Source: Bryobacterales bacterium
GTDB lineage: Bacteria; Acidobacteriota; Terriglobia; Bryobacterales; Bryobacteraceae
Assembly (NCBI GenBank): GCA_003142185.1
Contig: PLOR01000095.1
Coordinates: forward strand, 62,001 to 126,000
DNA length: 64,000 nucleotides
Direction: 5' to 3'
Translations under genes and position numbers: made by a program
Notes under the pieces: generated by a model
Told to the model about the DNA's origin: nothing
Databases searched by the model: none
The model's input: the letters and a program-made list of their open reading frames with translations, nothing else
Part shown: positions 8,985 through 17,794 of the stretch, in pieces
Numbering within the stretch: the stretch's first letter is position 1
Layout: every line of letters begins with the position of its first letter

Positions 8985-9992
8985 ATGGCAGAGGAAGCGG
9001 AGAAGCGGGAATGGCTGGCGGCGGCGCGCGCGGCCATGGAGATCGAAGCGCGCGCGGTGACTCAGGCGGCGGCGCGGCTGAATGGCGCGCTGGTGCGCGC
9101 GGTGGAGCTGATACTGGCGCATCCGGGCAAGGTGCTGGTCACCGGCATCGGAAAATCGGGGCACGTGGCGCGCAAGCTGGTGGCCACGCTTTCAAGCACG
9201 GGCACGCCGGCGGTTTTCCTGCATCCGGCGGAAGCCGCGCACGGCGACATGGGCATCTACACGCCGGGCGATCCAACGGTGCTGGTCTCGAAGAACGGCA
9301 GCTCGGCCGAGCTGCTGTCGCTGGTGCCGCTGCTGCGCGATTTCCAGTCGCCGCTGATCGGCATTCTGGGCGCTACGTCATCGCCGCTGGCGGCGCTGGT
9401 GGACGTGCTGCTGGATGCAACGGTGGAGCGCGAAGCGGATCCGCACAACCTGGCGCCGACGGCCAGCGCGATGGCGGCCCAAGCGGTGGGCGATGCGCTG
9501 GCGATTGCGTTGATGCGTGCGCGCGGCTTCACGGCCGAGCAGTTCGGCCGCTACCATCCGGGCGGCCAGTTGGGGCGCAACCTGCGGACTTCGGTGCGGC
9601 AGGCCATGCATGGCGCCGGAGAAGCGGTGATGGTGCCGCCGGAGACATCGTTCAAAGAGCTGATCATCGCGATGACGCGCCTGCCGCTGGGCGGCGCGTG
9701 CGTGGTCACTGCGGAGGGACGGCTGGCCGGCTTCATCACCGATGGCGACTTGCGGCGCGCGCTGGCGCATCACGATGACATTCGCGGCCTGCGCGCAGCG
9801 GATATCATGACGGCGAATCCGGTGACCATCGGTCCGGACGCCAGCCTGGCGTCGGCGCTGGAACGGATGGAGCGGCGCGCCTCGCAGATTTCCGCGCTGC
9901 CGGTGGTGGACGACGATGGTCGCGCGTTGGGCATTTTGCGGCTGCACGATGTGTACCTGGGATTCCGCGGCGCGGCGCCGGCTGGCGCCTGA
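8985..9992 (+). CDS. kdsD: D-arabinose 5-phosphate isomerase (KpsF/GutQ family)
   Basis: 335 residues, full family length. Interconverts ribulose 5-phosphate and arabinose 5-phosphate, the first committed step towards Kdo of lipopolysaccharide. SIS domain at about residues 35-175 (GIGKSGHVARK, STGTPAVFLHPAEAAHGD, SKNGSSAEL), followed by two CBS domains (about 205-262 and 270-328, the first with GFITDGDLRR). The window holds no other Kdo gene (kdsA, kdsB, kdsC), so it stands alone. The GutQ or KpsF paralogue cannot be excluded by sequence alone. Confidence 0.93.
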   Translation: MAEEAEKREWLAAARAAMEIEARAVTQAAARLNGALVRAVELILAHPGKVLVTGIGKSGHVARKLVATLSSTGTPAVFLHPAEAAHGDMGIYTPGDPTVLVSKNGSSAELLSLVPLLRDFQSPLIGILGATSSPLAALVDVLLDATVEREADPHNLAPTASAMAAQAVGDALAIALMRARGFTAEQFGRYHPGGQLGRNLRTSVRQAMHGAGEAVMVPPETSFKELIIAMTRLPLGGACVVTAEGRLAGFITDGDLRRALAHHDDIRGLRAADIMTANPVTIGPDASLASALERMERRASQISALPVVDDDGRALGILRLHDVYLGFRGAAPAGA

Positions 9993-10106
9993 GCGGGCGT
10001 GACGCGGCGAAGTTTGCTGACAAAATTCCCACGAGGCTATCCCTGCATTGCAGGGCCTAAAGGCCATGTTCGATAGATCCGCCGCCGGCACTGCTCAAGC
10101 CGCGCC

Positions 10107-10206
10107 CTGATACAAAGCTCCGGGTAGGTTGACAGGCGAAAGCGCCTGTCCCACTTTGCTGTCGAGGACATGCGGGCGAGTGGGGCAGGCGCTTCCGCCT
10201 GCCAAC
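10107..10206. repeat. Cluster of family B and C palindromes
   Basis: A family B end (GCCCTGATACAAAG, 10111-10124) is followed by two family C hairpins in opposite orientation: GACAGGCGAAAGCGCCTGTC (about 10131-10150) and GGCAGGCGCTTCCGCCTGCC (about 10184-10203). Each is flanked by GTTG/CCCAC ends, so together they form an inverted pair. Confidence 0.7.
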
Positions 10207-10363
10207 CGGTTCTTTCACCGCTCTTCACGCCGTGGTCTTCACTCTTTCGCCCTTTCGGGCTGAACCTCTTTGCGAAGGCGCATCCACGTCTCTAAAGCGA
10301 ACCCCGCCCGAGCGCGCGCACCGATGTTTTCCTCGGGGTGTGTATCCTAGAGAAATAGCACTT

Positions 10364-11518
10364 ATGAGAAACTACGCGCGATACCTGATGATGGCTGGTT
10401 TGGGACTGGCGGCATGGCTGGCCATGCCACGCGCCACTTTGCTGGCGCAGACGCCTCCGCCCAAGCCGCCGCCCGACACGCTGGTTCTGAATGACGATGA
10501 GAAGCTGGTAGGGCATTTCGTACGCTCCAACCGGGGCGACCTGAGATTCAAGAGCGACCTGCTGGGCGAAGTGACGATCCCCTGGACCAAGGTGAAAGAA
10601 CTGCGCGCCGCCGGCCCGTACACTGTGGTCGGCAAGGACATCAAGCTGGGCCGCAGCTCGGATACATCCAAGTTGCCGAAGGGCAGCCTGGATGCCACGG
10701 CCAAGCAGATCACGGTGACTGGCGCGCCGGGCGCGGCGCCGGAAACGGTCGCGGTGGCGGATGCGGCCCACGTGATCGAATCCAGCGAATTCGAACAGCA
10801 GGTGATGCACAGCCCGGGACCGGGCGAAGACTGGACTGGCTCCATCAATGCCGGGGCCACGCTGGTGGAGGCCACGCAGCAGAGCCGCACCTTTAGCGCC
10901 GGTTTCGCCCTGGTGCGGGCGGTGCCGATGGAAGCGTGGCTCGATCCGCGCGACCGCACGCTGGTGGGTTTCAACTTCGCCAGCGGCATCGTCAAACAGC
11001 CGGGCACGGCCGAAATCAAAACCGATATCCTCCACGGCGGCCTGGAGCGCGACGAATACTTTTCCACCCGCCGGATGTATGGATTCGCGCAGGCGACGTT
11101 CGATCACAACTACTCGCAAGGTCTGGACCTGGGGTCGCAAGTGGGCGGCGGGATCGGCTGGACGGTGGTGAAGAGCGCGGCGAACGTGCTCGACGCCAAG
11201 GCCAGCCTTACGTACCTGCATCAGAGCTTCGATGGATCCTCGAGCTCGGACCAAAGCCTGGCCGCGTCGAACTTCGCCGAAGCCTTCACCCACAAGTTCA
11301 AGCACGGCGTGGTGCTGGCGCAAACGGTATCGGCGACGCCAACGTGGAACATCACCAAGGACTGGTTGGCCAACGCTTCCGTCGTAATGACGGTGCCGGC
11401 GTACAAGCGGCTGAATATCGCGCTGGGAGCGATCGACAGCTATCTCAACAATCCGCCGCCCAGCTTCAAGAAGAATTCGTTCCAATTGACCACCGGGCTG
11501 ACGTATACGTTCAAGTAG
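10364..11518 (+). CDS. DUF481-family outer-membrane protein
   Basis: 384 residues from the ATG at 10364, which opens a signal peptide (LAAWLAMP.ATLLAQ); a further upstream ATG at 10232 sits among palindromes and is rejected. After a Pro-rich linker come about 130 residues of soluble beta structure (LVLNDDEKLVGHFVRS, TIPWTKVKEL), then a 200-residue DUF481 region rich in alternating aromatic strands ending with LTTGLTYTFK. The terminal aromatic-x-x motif suits a beta-barrel recognised by BamA. Ligand unknown. Confidence 0.8.
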   Translation: MRNYARYLMMAGLGLAAWLAMPRATLLAQTPPPKPPPDTLVLNDDEKLVGHFVRSNRGDLRFKSDLLGEVTIPWTKVKELRAAGPYTVVGKDIKLGRSSDTSKLPKGSLDATAKQITVTGAPGAAPETVAVADAAHVIESSEFEQQVMHSPGPGEDWTGSINAGATLVEATQQSRTFSAGFALVRAVPMEAWLDPRDRTLVGFNFASGIVKQPGTAEIKTDILHGGLERDEYFSTRRMYGFAQATFDHNYSQGLDLGSQVGGGIGWTVVKSAANVLDAKASLTYLHQSFDGSSSSDQSLAASNFAEAFTHKFKHGVVLAQTVSATPTWNITKDWLANASVVMTVPAYKRLNIALGAIDSYLNNPPPSFKKNSFQLTTGLTYTFK

Positions 11519-11544
11519 GGAAGGGAACGGGCGCCTCGAAAAAA

Positions 11545-11591
11545 TGTCGAGATGACTCTCGACACATCAGGCTTGACAGCCTGCGCCACGG
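11545..11591. repeat. Family A composite hairpin element
   Basis: TCGAGATGACTCTCGA stem, CAGGCTTGACAGCCTG stem, GCGCCACGG end. It lies between convergent genes and could end both transcripts. Confidence 0.7.
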
Positions 11592-11595
11592 CTCG

Positions 11596-13422
11596 TTACT
11601 CGAGGCGGATGTTATCGAGGCCCAGCGTGAAGGCGCCGGTCTGCGGGCCGGCGGCCCAGGCGATGCCGATGATGTCGCTGCCGTCGGCGCCGCTGAAACT
11701 GGCAAATGGAAAGCTGAACTGCTTCCATTCGGGTCCGGCTACGAACGTCTGAGTCACGGGGCGATAGCCGAGCCGCTTGGAAAACAACATGATCTCATAG
11801 GTGCGCCCGTCGCCCTTGGCCCAGAATTGGATGGCCTTCCTGGCGGAGAGATTGGCCGGCGCCATCATGCTGGGGCCCGGTGAGAACAACACGCCCGACC
11901 AGGGGAACGCAAAGCCAGCGATGACTTCTCCGGTCACCAGCAGATAACTCTTGCTGGCCTCCGCCCCACCGGGCGCGATCTCCATTTTCGCCACCGATTT
12001 TCCGCCGGCCATCTTATCCGTGGAAAGGGACCAGCCGGCGCCGAATCTCGACTGCGGCGTGCCTTCCTGTTCGAAATCGCTGATCCAGCCGGATTCCGAG
12101 CCAGCCGGCGGAGGAATGCTTTTCGCCTTGGCCTCGTCCTCGAACTGTTTTGCGACCGACGCTTTCCAGGCTGCGCGATCGATCGGGTAACCGTCCTTCC
12201 AGACGGAGACGATGTCGCGAGTCTGGCGGATATCGGCGGTCGGATCGCCGTTGACGAGTAACAGGTCGGCGCGCTTGCCGGCTGCGATTTGCCCGCGGTC
12301 GTCGAGATGGAAAGCGGCCGCCGGCGCAGCGGTGGCTGCATGCAGGGCTTCCACGGGAGTCAGGCCGGAGCGCACCAGCAATTCCAGCTCGCCGTGCAGG
12401 CTGGCTCCTTGCGTGGTGCCTGGATTTCCGGCGTCGGTACCGGCGAGGATCGGCACGTGGGCGGCTTTCAGTTGGCGGACGGCTTCGTAGGCGCCGTCGC
12501 AACTGAGCTTCACAGGCAAGGCGAAGGTCCCCCGCAAGGCGGCGGCCGCGGAGGGAGGCAGATACGGCTTGAGCCGTGGATCGGCGGCCAGATCCGAATC
12601 GAAACTGGTGGCGCACATAGTCTGCAACACGGTCAAGGTGCCGACGACAAAGATATGGTGCGACGCGGCGAGTTTGGGGAAATCGGGGCTGGAAGCAGGC
12701 CCAATGAAGAGGTGGGCCAGCCCATCGGCGCCGGCCTCGATCGTATCGATGGCCTGTTGCAGCGTGCCGATGTGCACCACCAGGAGCTTTCCGCGCGCGT
12801 GCGCCGCGACAGCCAGAGCTTGCAGAGTCTCTTTGCTGAGGGTCGGCGTGGACTTGCCTAATCCGTACTCCAGGGCGTCGTCATAAACGGCTTTGATGTA
12901 GTCCGAACCCTCGGCAATCCGCGCGTCCACCCAAGCCTGCGCTTCTTCCGGCTTCGTGATGGTGGGGACTTTTATGCCGTACTCGGTCCCGTGGCCGCCG
13001 GGAGCGGTCGCCAAGTAACCGGACGATCGCAGATCCGCGTAGTCGAGCAGTTTGCCTTCCGCCTGCTGTTTCTTGATAGCGGCGGCGGATTGCGGAAGCG
13101 TGAACATATCGAGGTCGGTGGTGACGCCGAAGATGAGCGCCTGTTTGAGGCTGGCTTCCTCGATGGTGTGCGTGTGCGCGTCGATCAGACCTGGCAGGAG
13201 CGTCTTCCCGGTACCATCGATAACATCCGCGCCGGCTGGCGCAGCGATGTTCCGGCCGACCGAGCGAATCACGCCATCTTCGACCAGGACGCCTGTGTCG
13301 TCGAGAACGCGGGTTCCATCGAATACGCGTACGTGATCGATCAACAGCGGCTTGGATGCAGGCTGGGCGCCCGCGAGGCCCGCGCAAACCGCGCCGGCGA
13401 GCAGAAGTGAAAACCGTCTCAT
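11596..13422 (-). CDS. Secreted amidohydrolase fused to a CIA30-like domain
   Basis: 608 residues from the ATG at 13422, which gives a signal peptide (LLLAGAVCAGLAGAQ). Residues about 20-420 are a metal-dependent amidohydrolase of the imidazolonepropionase/prolidase type: LPGLIDAHTHT carries the HxH metal ligands, LVVHIGTLQQA and GLAHLF supply later His residues, and LAGTDAG holds the catalytic Asp. ITKPEEAQAWVDARIAEG and SDYIKAVYD provide the usual lysine. The C-terminal 165 residues (FEQEG start, SVAKMEI, IQFWAKGDGRTY, LDNIRLE end) are a CIA30/NDUFAF1-like jelly roll that may bind carbohydrate. Substrate unknown; probably a periplasmic cyclic amide or dipeptide. Confidence 0.85.
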   Translation of the reverse strand: MRRFSLLLAGAVCAGLAGAQPASKPLLIDHVRVFDGTRVLDDTGVLVEDGVIRSVGRNIAAPAGADVIDGTGKTLLPGLIDAHTHTIEEASLKQALIFGVTTDLDMFTLPQSAAAIKKQQAEGKLLDYADLRSSGYLATAPGGHGTEYGIKVPTITKPEEAQAWVDARIAEGSDYIKAVYDDALEYGLGKSTPTLSKETLQALAVAAHARGKLLVVHIGTLQQAIDTIEAGADGLAHLFIGPASSPDFPKLAASHHIFVVGTLTVLQTMCATSFDSDLAADPRLKPYLPPSAAAALRGTFALPVKLSCDGAYEAVRQLKAAHVPILAGTDAGNPGTTQGASLHGELELLVRSGLTPVEALHAATAAPAAAFHLDDRGQIAAGKRADLLLVNGDPTADIRQTRDIVSVWKDGYPIDRAAWKASVAKQFEDEAKAKSIPPPAGSESGWISDFEQEGTPQSRFGAGWSLSTDKMAGGKSVAKMEIAPGGAEASKSYLLVTGEVIAGFAFPWSGVLFSPGPSMMAPANLSARKAIQFWAKGDGRTYEIMLFSKRLGYRPVTQTFVAGPEWKQFSFPFASFSGADGSDIIGIAWAAGPQTGAFTLGLDNIRLE

Positions 13423-13435
13423 AACGAGCGAATTC

Positions 13436-13999
13436 CTACTTCGGCTGCAAGCCAATCGAGGTGACGATGATGCCAAGCTCGCGCCTTTCGGCGCCGGTCG
13501 GCGGAATGGCATTATCCAGCGAGAAGTTGATGCGCACCACCGGCTTGCCCAAAGCCGACGCCGGAGCGTCGCGCTTGTACTCGTACTGGCCAGCCTTGGT
13601 GTAGGTTTCCGGCGGCAGCGGCGAGCCTTCGACGGAGGCCGAAAGCGTCAGCGACTTGGCATGATCGATGGCGACCTGGGGCACGGTGAGCGCCATGTCA
13701 AGGGTGGCTCCGCTCTGCCCCGCGCCGATGGGCGGCCGCAGCACTACCCGGAACTGCTTGGCGGTCCAGCGCCAGGAATTCCCTTCGATGCTATAGAAGC
13801 CGTCGAGGAGCTGAGGCTCCTGGCTGATTTCCGAAGTTCTCACGGTGGAGGCGAGCGCCGGCGCCTCGCCTTCGGCTGCGATTACCTTAGCGGTTTTCGG
13901 CTCGCGTTTGCAGCCCAATGGCGCCAGAGCCAGCGCCAGAACCAGTCCCCCGGCCAGGAGGGGCAGGCGGGATCGTCTCGTGCTGAATGCCTGTTTCAT
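13436..13999 (-). CDS. Hypothetical lipoprotein
   Basis: 187 residues from the ATG at 13999, giving a lipoprotein signal with lipobox LAPLGC near residue 30. The mature part is not recognised; it has a long beta-rich stretch and a GAERRELGI segment near the end. Thirteen bases separate it from the amidohydrolase on the same strand, so the two probably form an operon, with this gene first. An alternative start at 14044 would add 15 residues ahead of the signal and is less likely. Confidence 0.7.
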   Translation of the reverse strand: MKQAFSTRRSRLPLLAGGLVLALALAPLGCKREPKTAKVIAAEGEAPALASTVRTSEISQEPQLLDGFYSIEGNSWRWTAKQFRVVLRPPIGAGQSGATLDMALTVPQVAIDHAKSLTLSASVEGSPLPPETYTKAGQYEYKRDAPASALGKPVVRINFSLDNAIPPTGAERRELGIIVTSIGLQPK

Positions 14000-14067
14000 T
14001 CGTCTAAAGAATTCTCTCCACTTCCATAAAGAACTGTAAAACACCAGACGATGATTATACCGTGTTA

Positions 14068-14115
14068 GGCGCCGGAGTCTTGCAGACGCCGCCGGCGCCT
14101 CTCAACGGGAAGTTC
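14068..14115. repeat. Palindrome of the GCCGGCGG family in a divergent promoter region
   Basis: GGCGCCGG...CCGGCGCC bracketing an AGTCTTGCAGAC segment, between the divergent lipoprotein and TonB-receptor genes. Related GCCGGCGG palindromes occur at 27601-27670. Confidence 0.5.
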
Positions 14116-14211
14116 CATTTTTATACTTTTATACGGGCGCTTCCCAGACGTGAAGCCGCAGAAGAGCGGTAACATTCTCTTACAGGCTGTCGCCTAAGAA
14201 AACATCGACCT

Positions 14212-17200
14212 ATGGAGGCGAACCGAATACTTGAGAGCCTGAGGCGGTCGTTTGGTAGATGCGCTGGTTACAGATACGCCGGGCCGGGCATGCCTAGCCC
14301 CTACAGATGGCTTCTGGCGGGCTGCCTATCGGTTGCGTGTCTGCTGGCTAGCGAGCATCACGGATGGGTCAAATCGGGCGGAGTTCCTGTGCCTGGAGCG
14401 ACCATCACGGCCACGCAAGGCGACAAGAGCTTCGTCACATCGACCGACGACTCGGGCGCGTATTCCTTTCCAAACCTGCCCGACGGTATCTGGAGTTTGC
14501 GAATCTCGATGCTGGGTTTCAGCCCGGTGGCGCGCGACATCGGCGTAGCGCCGGAGGCACCCAGCCCGAATTGGGAATTGAATGTGCTGACGCTCGATGC
14601 GTTGCGGAAGCAGTTGACACCGCCGGCGCCGGCGGCAACGGCCCCAGCGGCGCCAGTTACAGCGGCGGTTGGCACCACGCCAGCGGCGCCAACTGCGCCA
14701 ACGCAAGCGGCAGCCGCCAAGCCGGCGGCCGGCGCCGGGCCCGCAGGCGGAGGCCGCGGCAATTGGAACGGGGGGCGGCCCTCTCTGCGGCAAGGCGCGC
14801 AACAGGGCGGCGGTTTCCAGCGTCTGGATGTGAATCAATCCGGCGAAGCGGGGTTGGACAGCGGCAGCGGCGAGAGCGCGGCTGTGACAGGGACGGGCGA
14901 CGTCACCCAAAGCTCGGACGCATATGTCGTCAATGGCAGCGTGAATAGCGGGTTGAACATGCCGCAGCAGAATGACTGGGGATTCGGCGGTCCCGGCGGT
15001 CCGGGCGGTCCTGGCGGTATGAACGGCATGGGAGGACCCGGCGGTCCTGGCGGGCCGGGCGGCATGGACATGGGCATCGGCCCAGCGGCGGCGGGCGGCG
15101 GACGTGGCGGACCCGGCGGGCCGGGCGGTGGCTTCGGCGGCCGCGGCGGTGGAGGCGGTTTCGGCGGCAACTACGCGGGCGGGCGGGGCGGCCGCGGTGG
15201 ACTAGGCGGCCGCGGCGGCAACCAGGCTTCCTTCGGCAACGGGCGGCGGAATCCGCGCTCGCGATACAACGCCAACGTGGCGCTGATTCTGAATAACTCG
15301 GCACTGGACGCGAGGCCGTTCTCCTTGACCGGCCAGGACACCCCCAAGGCTGCGTTCGCCCAGTTCCGCTCGACGGGCATGTTTGGCGGACCGCTGAAGA
15401 TTCCGCATGTGCTGAGCGGGCAAAAGACTTTTTTCACTGTCAACTACCAGTTGACGCGAGGGCGCAATGCCACGACCGCGACGGCGCTGGTGCCGACGAT
15501 GGACGAGCGCGCGGGCAACTTCTCGCAGGCGCTCAATGCTGTTGCCAATACCCCTGTCACCATCTACGACCCACTGAGCGGCGCGCCGTTTGCGGGCAAC
15601 GTTATCCCGACCAACCGGCTGGATGCCGCGGCACTGTCGCTGCTCAACTTTTACCCGCAGCCGAATTTCGCGGGCAGCTCGCGGTACAACTACCAGGCAC
15701 CGATCGTCGGCATCAGCAATCAGACCAACATCAACTCGCGCATCAGCGAGACGATTAACGCCAAGAACCAGGTGTCGGGGAACTTTGCCTGGCAAAGCAG
15801 TAACTCGTCGACGCCAAACTTATTCGACTTCATCGATGCGACCAAGATGACGGGCATTAACACCGGAGTCCAATGGAGTTATCACATCACGACCAGGCTG
15901 ATCAGCAACCTGCGCTACAACTTCAGCCGGTCGGCCACCACCAGGACGCCATTTTTCGCGAATTCGGAGAACGTTTCGGCGGCGGCAGGGATTGTGGGCA
16001 ATGACCAGGCGGCGCAGTTCTGGGGGCCTCCCTCGCTGTCGTTTTCGAGCGGCATTTACGGGTTGAGCGACGGCGCCTACCAGCTCAATCACAACAACAC
16101 GAACCAAGCCGGCGAGAGCTTGATCTGGGTGCGCGGTGCGCACAATGTGACGTTCGGCGGCGACGTTCGGCGGCTCGATTTCAACCAGATTGCGCAGCAG
16201 AATGCGCGCGGCAACTTCACGTTCACGGGTAGCATGACCGGCCTGGCGGGCTCGAACGGTCAGGCCGCCAGCGGCACGGGTTTCGACTTCGCCGATTTCC
16301 TGCTGGGGCTGCCGGACGCCAGTTCCATCGCTTACTCGCCGAGCGGGGCGGACAAGTATTTCCGCGCCTCATGGGCGGACCTTTTCGTCACCGACGATTG
16401 GCGGATACGGAGCAACTTCTCCGTCAACGTCGGGCTGCGCTGGGATTTCCAGGCCCCGGTGACGGAATTGTACAACCGGCTGGTGAGTTTGGAAGTGGGG
16501 CCGGACTGGACCACGGAGACGCCGGTGTGCGCTACCGCACCGCCGGCGGGCAGCGCGGGCTCGTGCATTCTGGCCGGCCAGGCCGGGCTACCGGATTCGC
16601 TGGTGCGCCCGGACTATCACGAGTTTCAGCCGCGCATCGGCATTGCCTGGAAGCCGATCCCCAAGCATTCGACGGTGGTACGGGCGGGCTATGGACTGTA
16701 TTACAACACCTCGGTGTTCCAGCCGCTGGCCAACCAGATGTCGCAGCAGGCGCCGCTATCGACGAGCGTCACGCAGCAGTACCCGGTGTCAATGGCGCCC
16801 ACGCTGTCGCTCGAGAACGCGTTGACGCTGCCGGCCATCGGCACCACGCCCCAGACCTTCGCGCTCGATCCGAATTTCCGCATCGGCTACATCCACTATT
16901 GGCAGACTTCGGTGCAGCAAAGCTTGTCCGGGTCGTTCGTGGCGACTTTCACTTACAGCGGCAACAAAGGCACGCACCAGGTACAGGAGTTTCTGCCGTG
17001 GACGTTGCCGGCCGGAGTGTCGTCCAGCGGTTACCCGAGTGGCTATGTGTACGAGACCTCGAACGGGAACTCGAATTACAACGCTGCCAGCGCGCAGTTA
17101 CAACACCGCTTCCATAACGGGTTTCTGGCGAATGCCGCTTATGTCTTTTCCAAGGCCATCGACGACGCGCAGACGCTGGGCGGGCGCGGGGCGGCCGGAT

Positions 17201-17790
17201 CGGCTTATGCGCAGAACTGGCTGGACCTCTCTGCCGAGCGCTCGCTTTCCAGTTTCAACCGGACTCACACGTTGAACCTGGTGTTGCAATACTCGACCGG
17301 CATGGGGACGCGCGGCGGAACGCTGATCAACGGATGGAAAGGCGTGCTGTTGAAGGACTGGACGCTGGGCCCCAGCCTGACCTTAGGTAGCGGGCTGCCA
17401 CTCACTCCCATTGTGCTCGGCCGCTTAGCCAGCGGGACCGGAATCACCGGCACCACGCGGGCCGAGTACCTGGGAGGGCCGCTGGGCGCGGTCTTGCCAG
17501 GCTACGGTTTCGATACGGCGGTGTTTGAAGCGCCTCCGGACGGCCAGTGGGGCGACGCAGGCCGTGGCAGCATCACCGGGCCCATGCAATTCGGCCTGAA
17601 CGCGTCCGCCGCCCGCATGTTCCGCTTCGGCGAACGGCGCAGCGTGGATATCCGGTTCGACGGAACCAACGTGCTCAACCACGTGACCTGGGCGGCCTGG
17701 AACACCACGCTGGGCAATTCGCAGTTCGGCCTGCCGACCGGGGCCAACGGCATGCGCACCATACAGGCCACCGTTCGATTCAGGTTTTAA
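14212..17790 (+). CDS. Oar-like TonB-dependent outer-membrane receptor with regulatory-like N-terminal domain
   Basis: 1192 residues. A signal peptide (LLAGCLSVACLLA) precedes a carboxypeptidase-regulatory-like domain (about residues 50-115: GVPVPGATITA, DDSGAYSFPNLPDG). Next comes an Ala/Pro linker, then a very Gly-rich segment (about residues 255-345), then the barrel ending TIQATVRFRF. Acidobacterial Oar-like proteins are thought to import or bind large substrates. The start is uncertain: the ATG at 14290 places the signal peptide at the extreme N-terminus but lies in a palindromic repeat with no ribosome site, and 14212 adds 26 residues. The next gene begins four bases after the stop, so they form an operon. 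Confidence 0.88.
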   Translation: MEANRILESLRRSFGRCAGYRYAGPGMPSPYRWLLAGCLSVACLLASEHHGWVKSGGVPVPGATITATQGDKSFVTSTDDSGAYSFPNLPDGIWSLRISMLGFSPVARDIGVAPEAPSPNWELNVLTLDALRKQLTPPAPAATAPAAPVTAAVGTTPAAPTAPTQAAAAKPAAGAGPAGGGRGNWNGGRPSLRQGAQQGGGFQRLDVNQSGEAGLDSGSGESAAVTGTGDVTQSSDAYVVNGSVNSGLNMPQQNDWGFGGPGGPGGPGGMNGMGGPGGPGGPGGMDMGIGPAAAGGGRGGPGGPGGGFGGRGGGGGFGGNYAGGRGGRGGLGGRGGNQASFGNGRRNPRSRYNANVALILNNSALDARPFSLTGQDTPKAAFAQFRSTGMFGGPLKIPHVLSGQKTFFTVNYQLTRGRNATTATALVPTMDERAGNFSQALNAVANTPVTIYDPLSGAPFAGNVIPTNRLDAAALSLLNFYPQPNFAGSSRYNYQAPIVGISNQTNINSRISETINAKNQVSGNFAWQSSNSSTPNLFDFIDATKMTGINTGVQWSYHITTRLISNLRYNFSRSATTRTPFFANSENVSAAAGIVGNDQAAQFWGPPSLSFSSGIYGLSDGAYQLNHNNTNQAGESLIWVRGAHNVTFGGDVRRLDFNQIAQQNARGNFTFTGSMTGLAGSNGQAASGTGFDFADFLLGLPDASSIAYSPSGADKYFRASWADLFVTDDWRIRSNFSVNVGLRWDFQAPVTELYNRLVSLEVGPDWTTETPVCATAPPAGSAGSCILAGQAGLPDSLVRPDYHEFQPRIGIAWKPIPKHSTVVRAGYGLYYNTSVFQPLANQMSQQAPLSTSVTQQYPVSMAPTLSLENALTLPAIGTTPQTFALDPNFRIGYIHYWQTSVQQSLSGSFVATFTYSGNKGTHQVQEFLPWTLPAGVSSSGYPSGYVYETSNGNSNYNAASAQLQHRFHNGFLANAAYVFSKAIDDAQTLGGRGAAGSAYAQNWLDLSAERSLSSFNRTHTLNLVLQYSTGMGTRGGTLINGWKGVLLKDWTLGPSLTLGSGLPLTPIVLGRLASGTGITGTTRAEYLGGPLGAVLPGYGFDTAVFEAPPDGQWGDAGRGSITGPMQFGLNASAARMFRFGERRSVDIRFDGTNVLNHVTWAAWNTTLGNSQFGLPTGANGMRTIQATVRFRF
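14276..14309. repeat. GCCGGGC-type palindrome overlapping the receptor's start region
   Basis: CCGGGCCGGGCATGCCTAGCCCC resembles the palindromes at 2160-2195 and 32101-32121. The ATG at 14290, one candidate start of the receptor, is the centre of the repeat. Confidence 0.5.
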
Positions 17791-17794
17791 AGCT

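Noticed and set aside
8903-9778. Gly/Arg-rich ORF overlapping kdsD
   Set aside because: Frame-shifted shadow of kdsD; no independent start signal.
13352-14029. 225-codon plus-strand ORF
   Set aside because: Antisense of the amidohydrolase and lipoprotein genes, no start signal and no domain.
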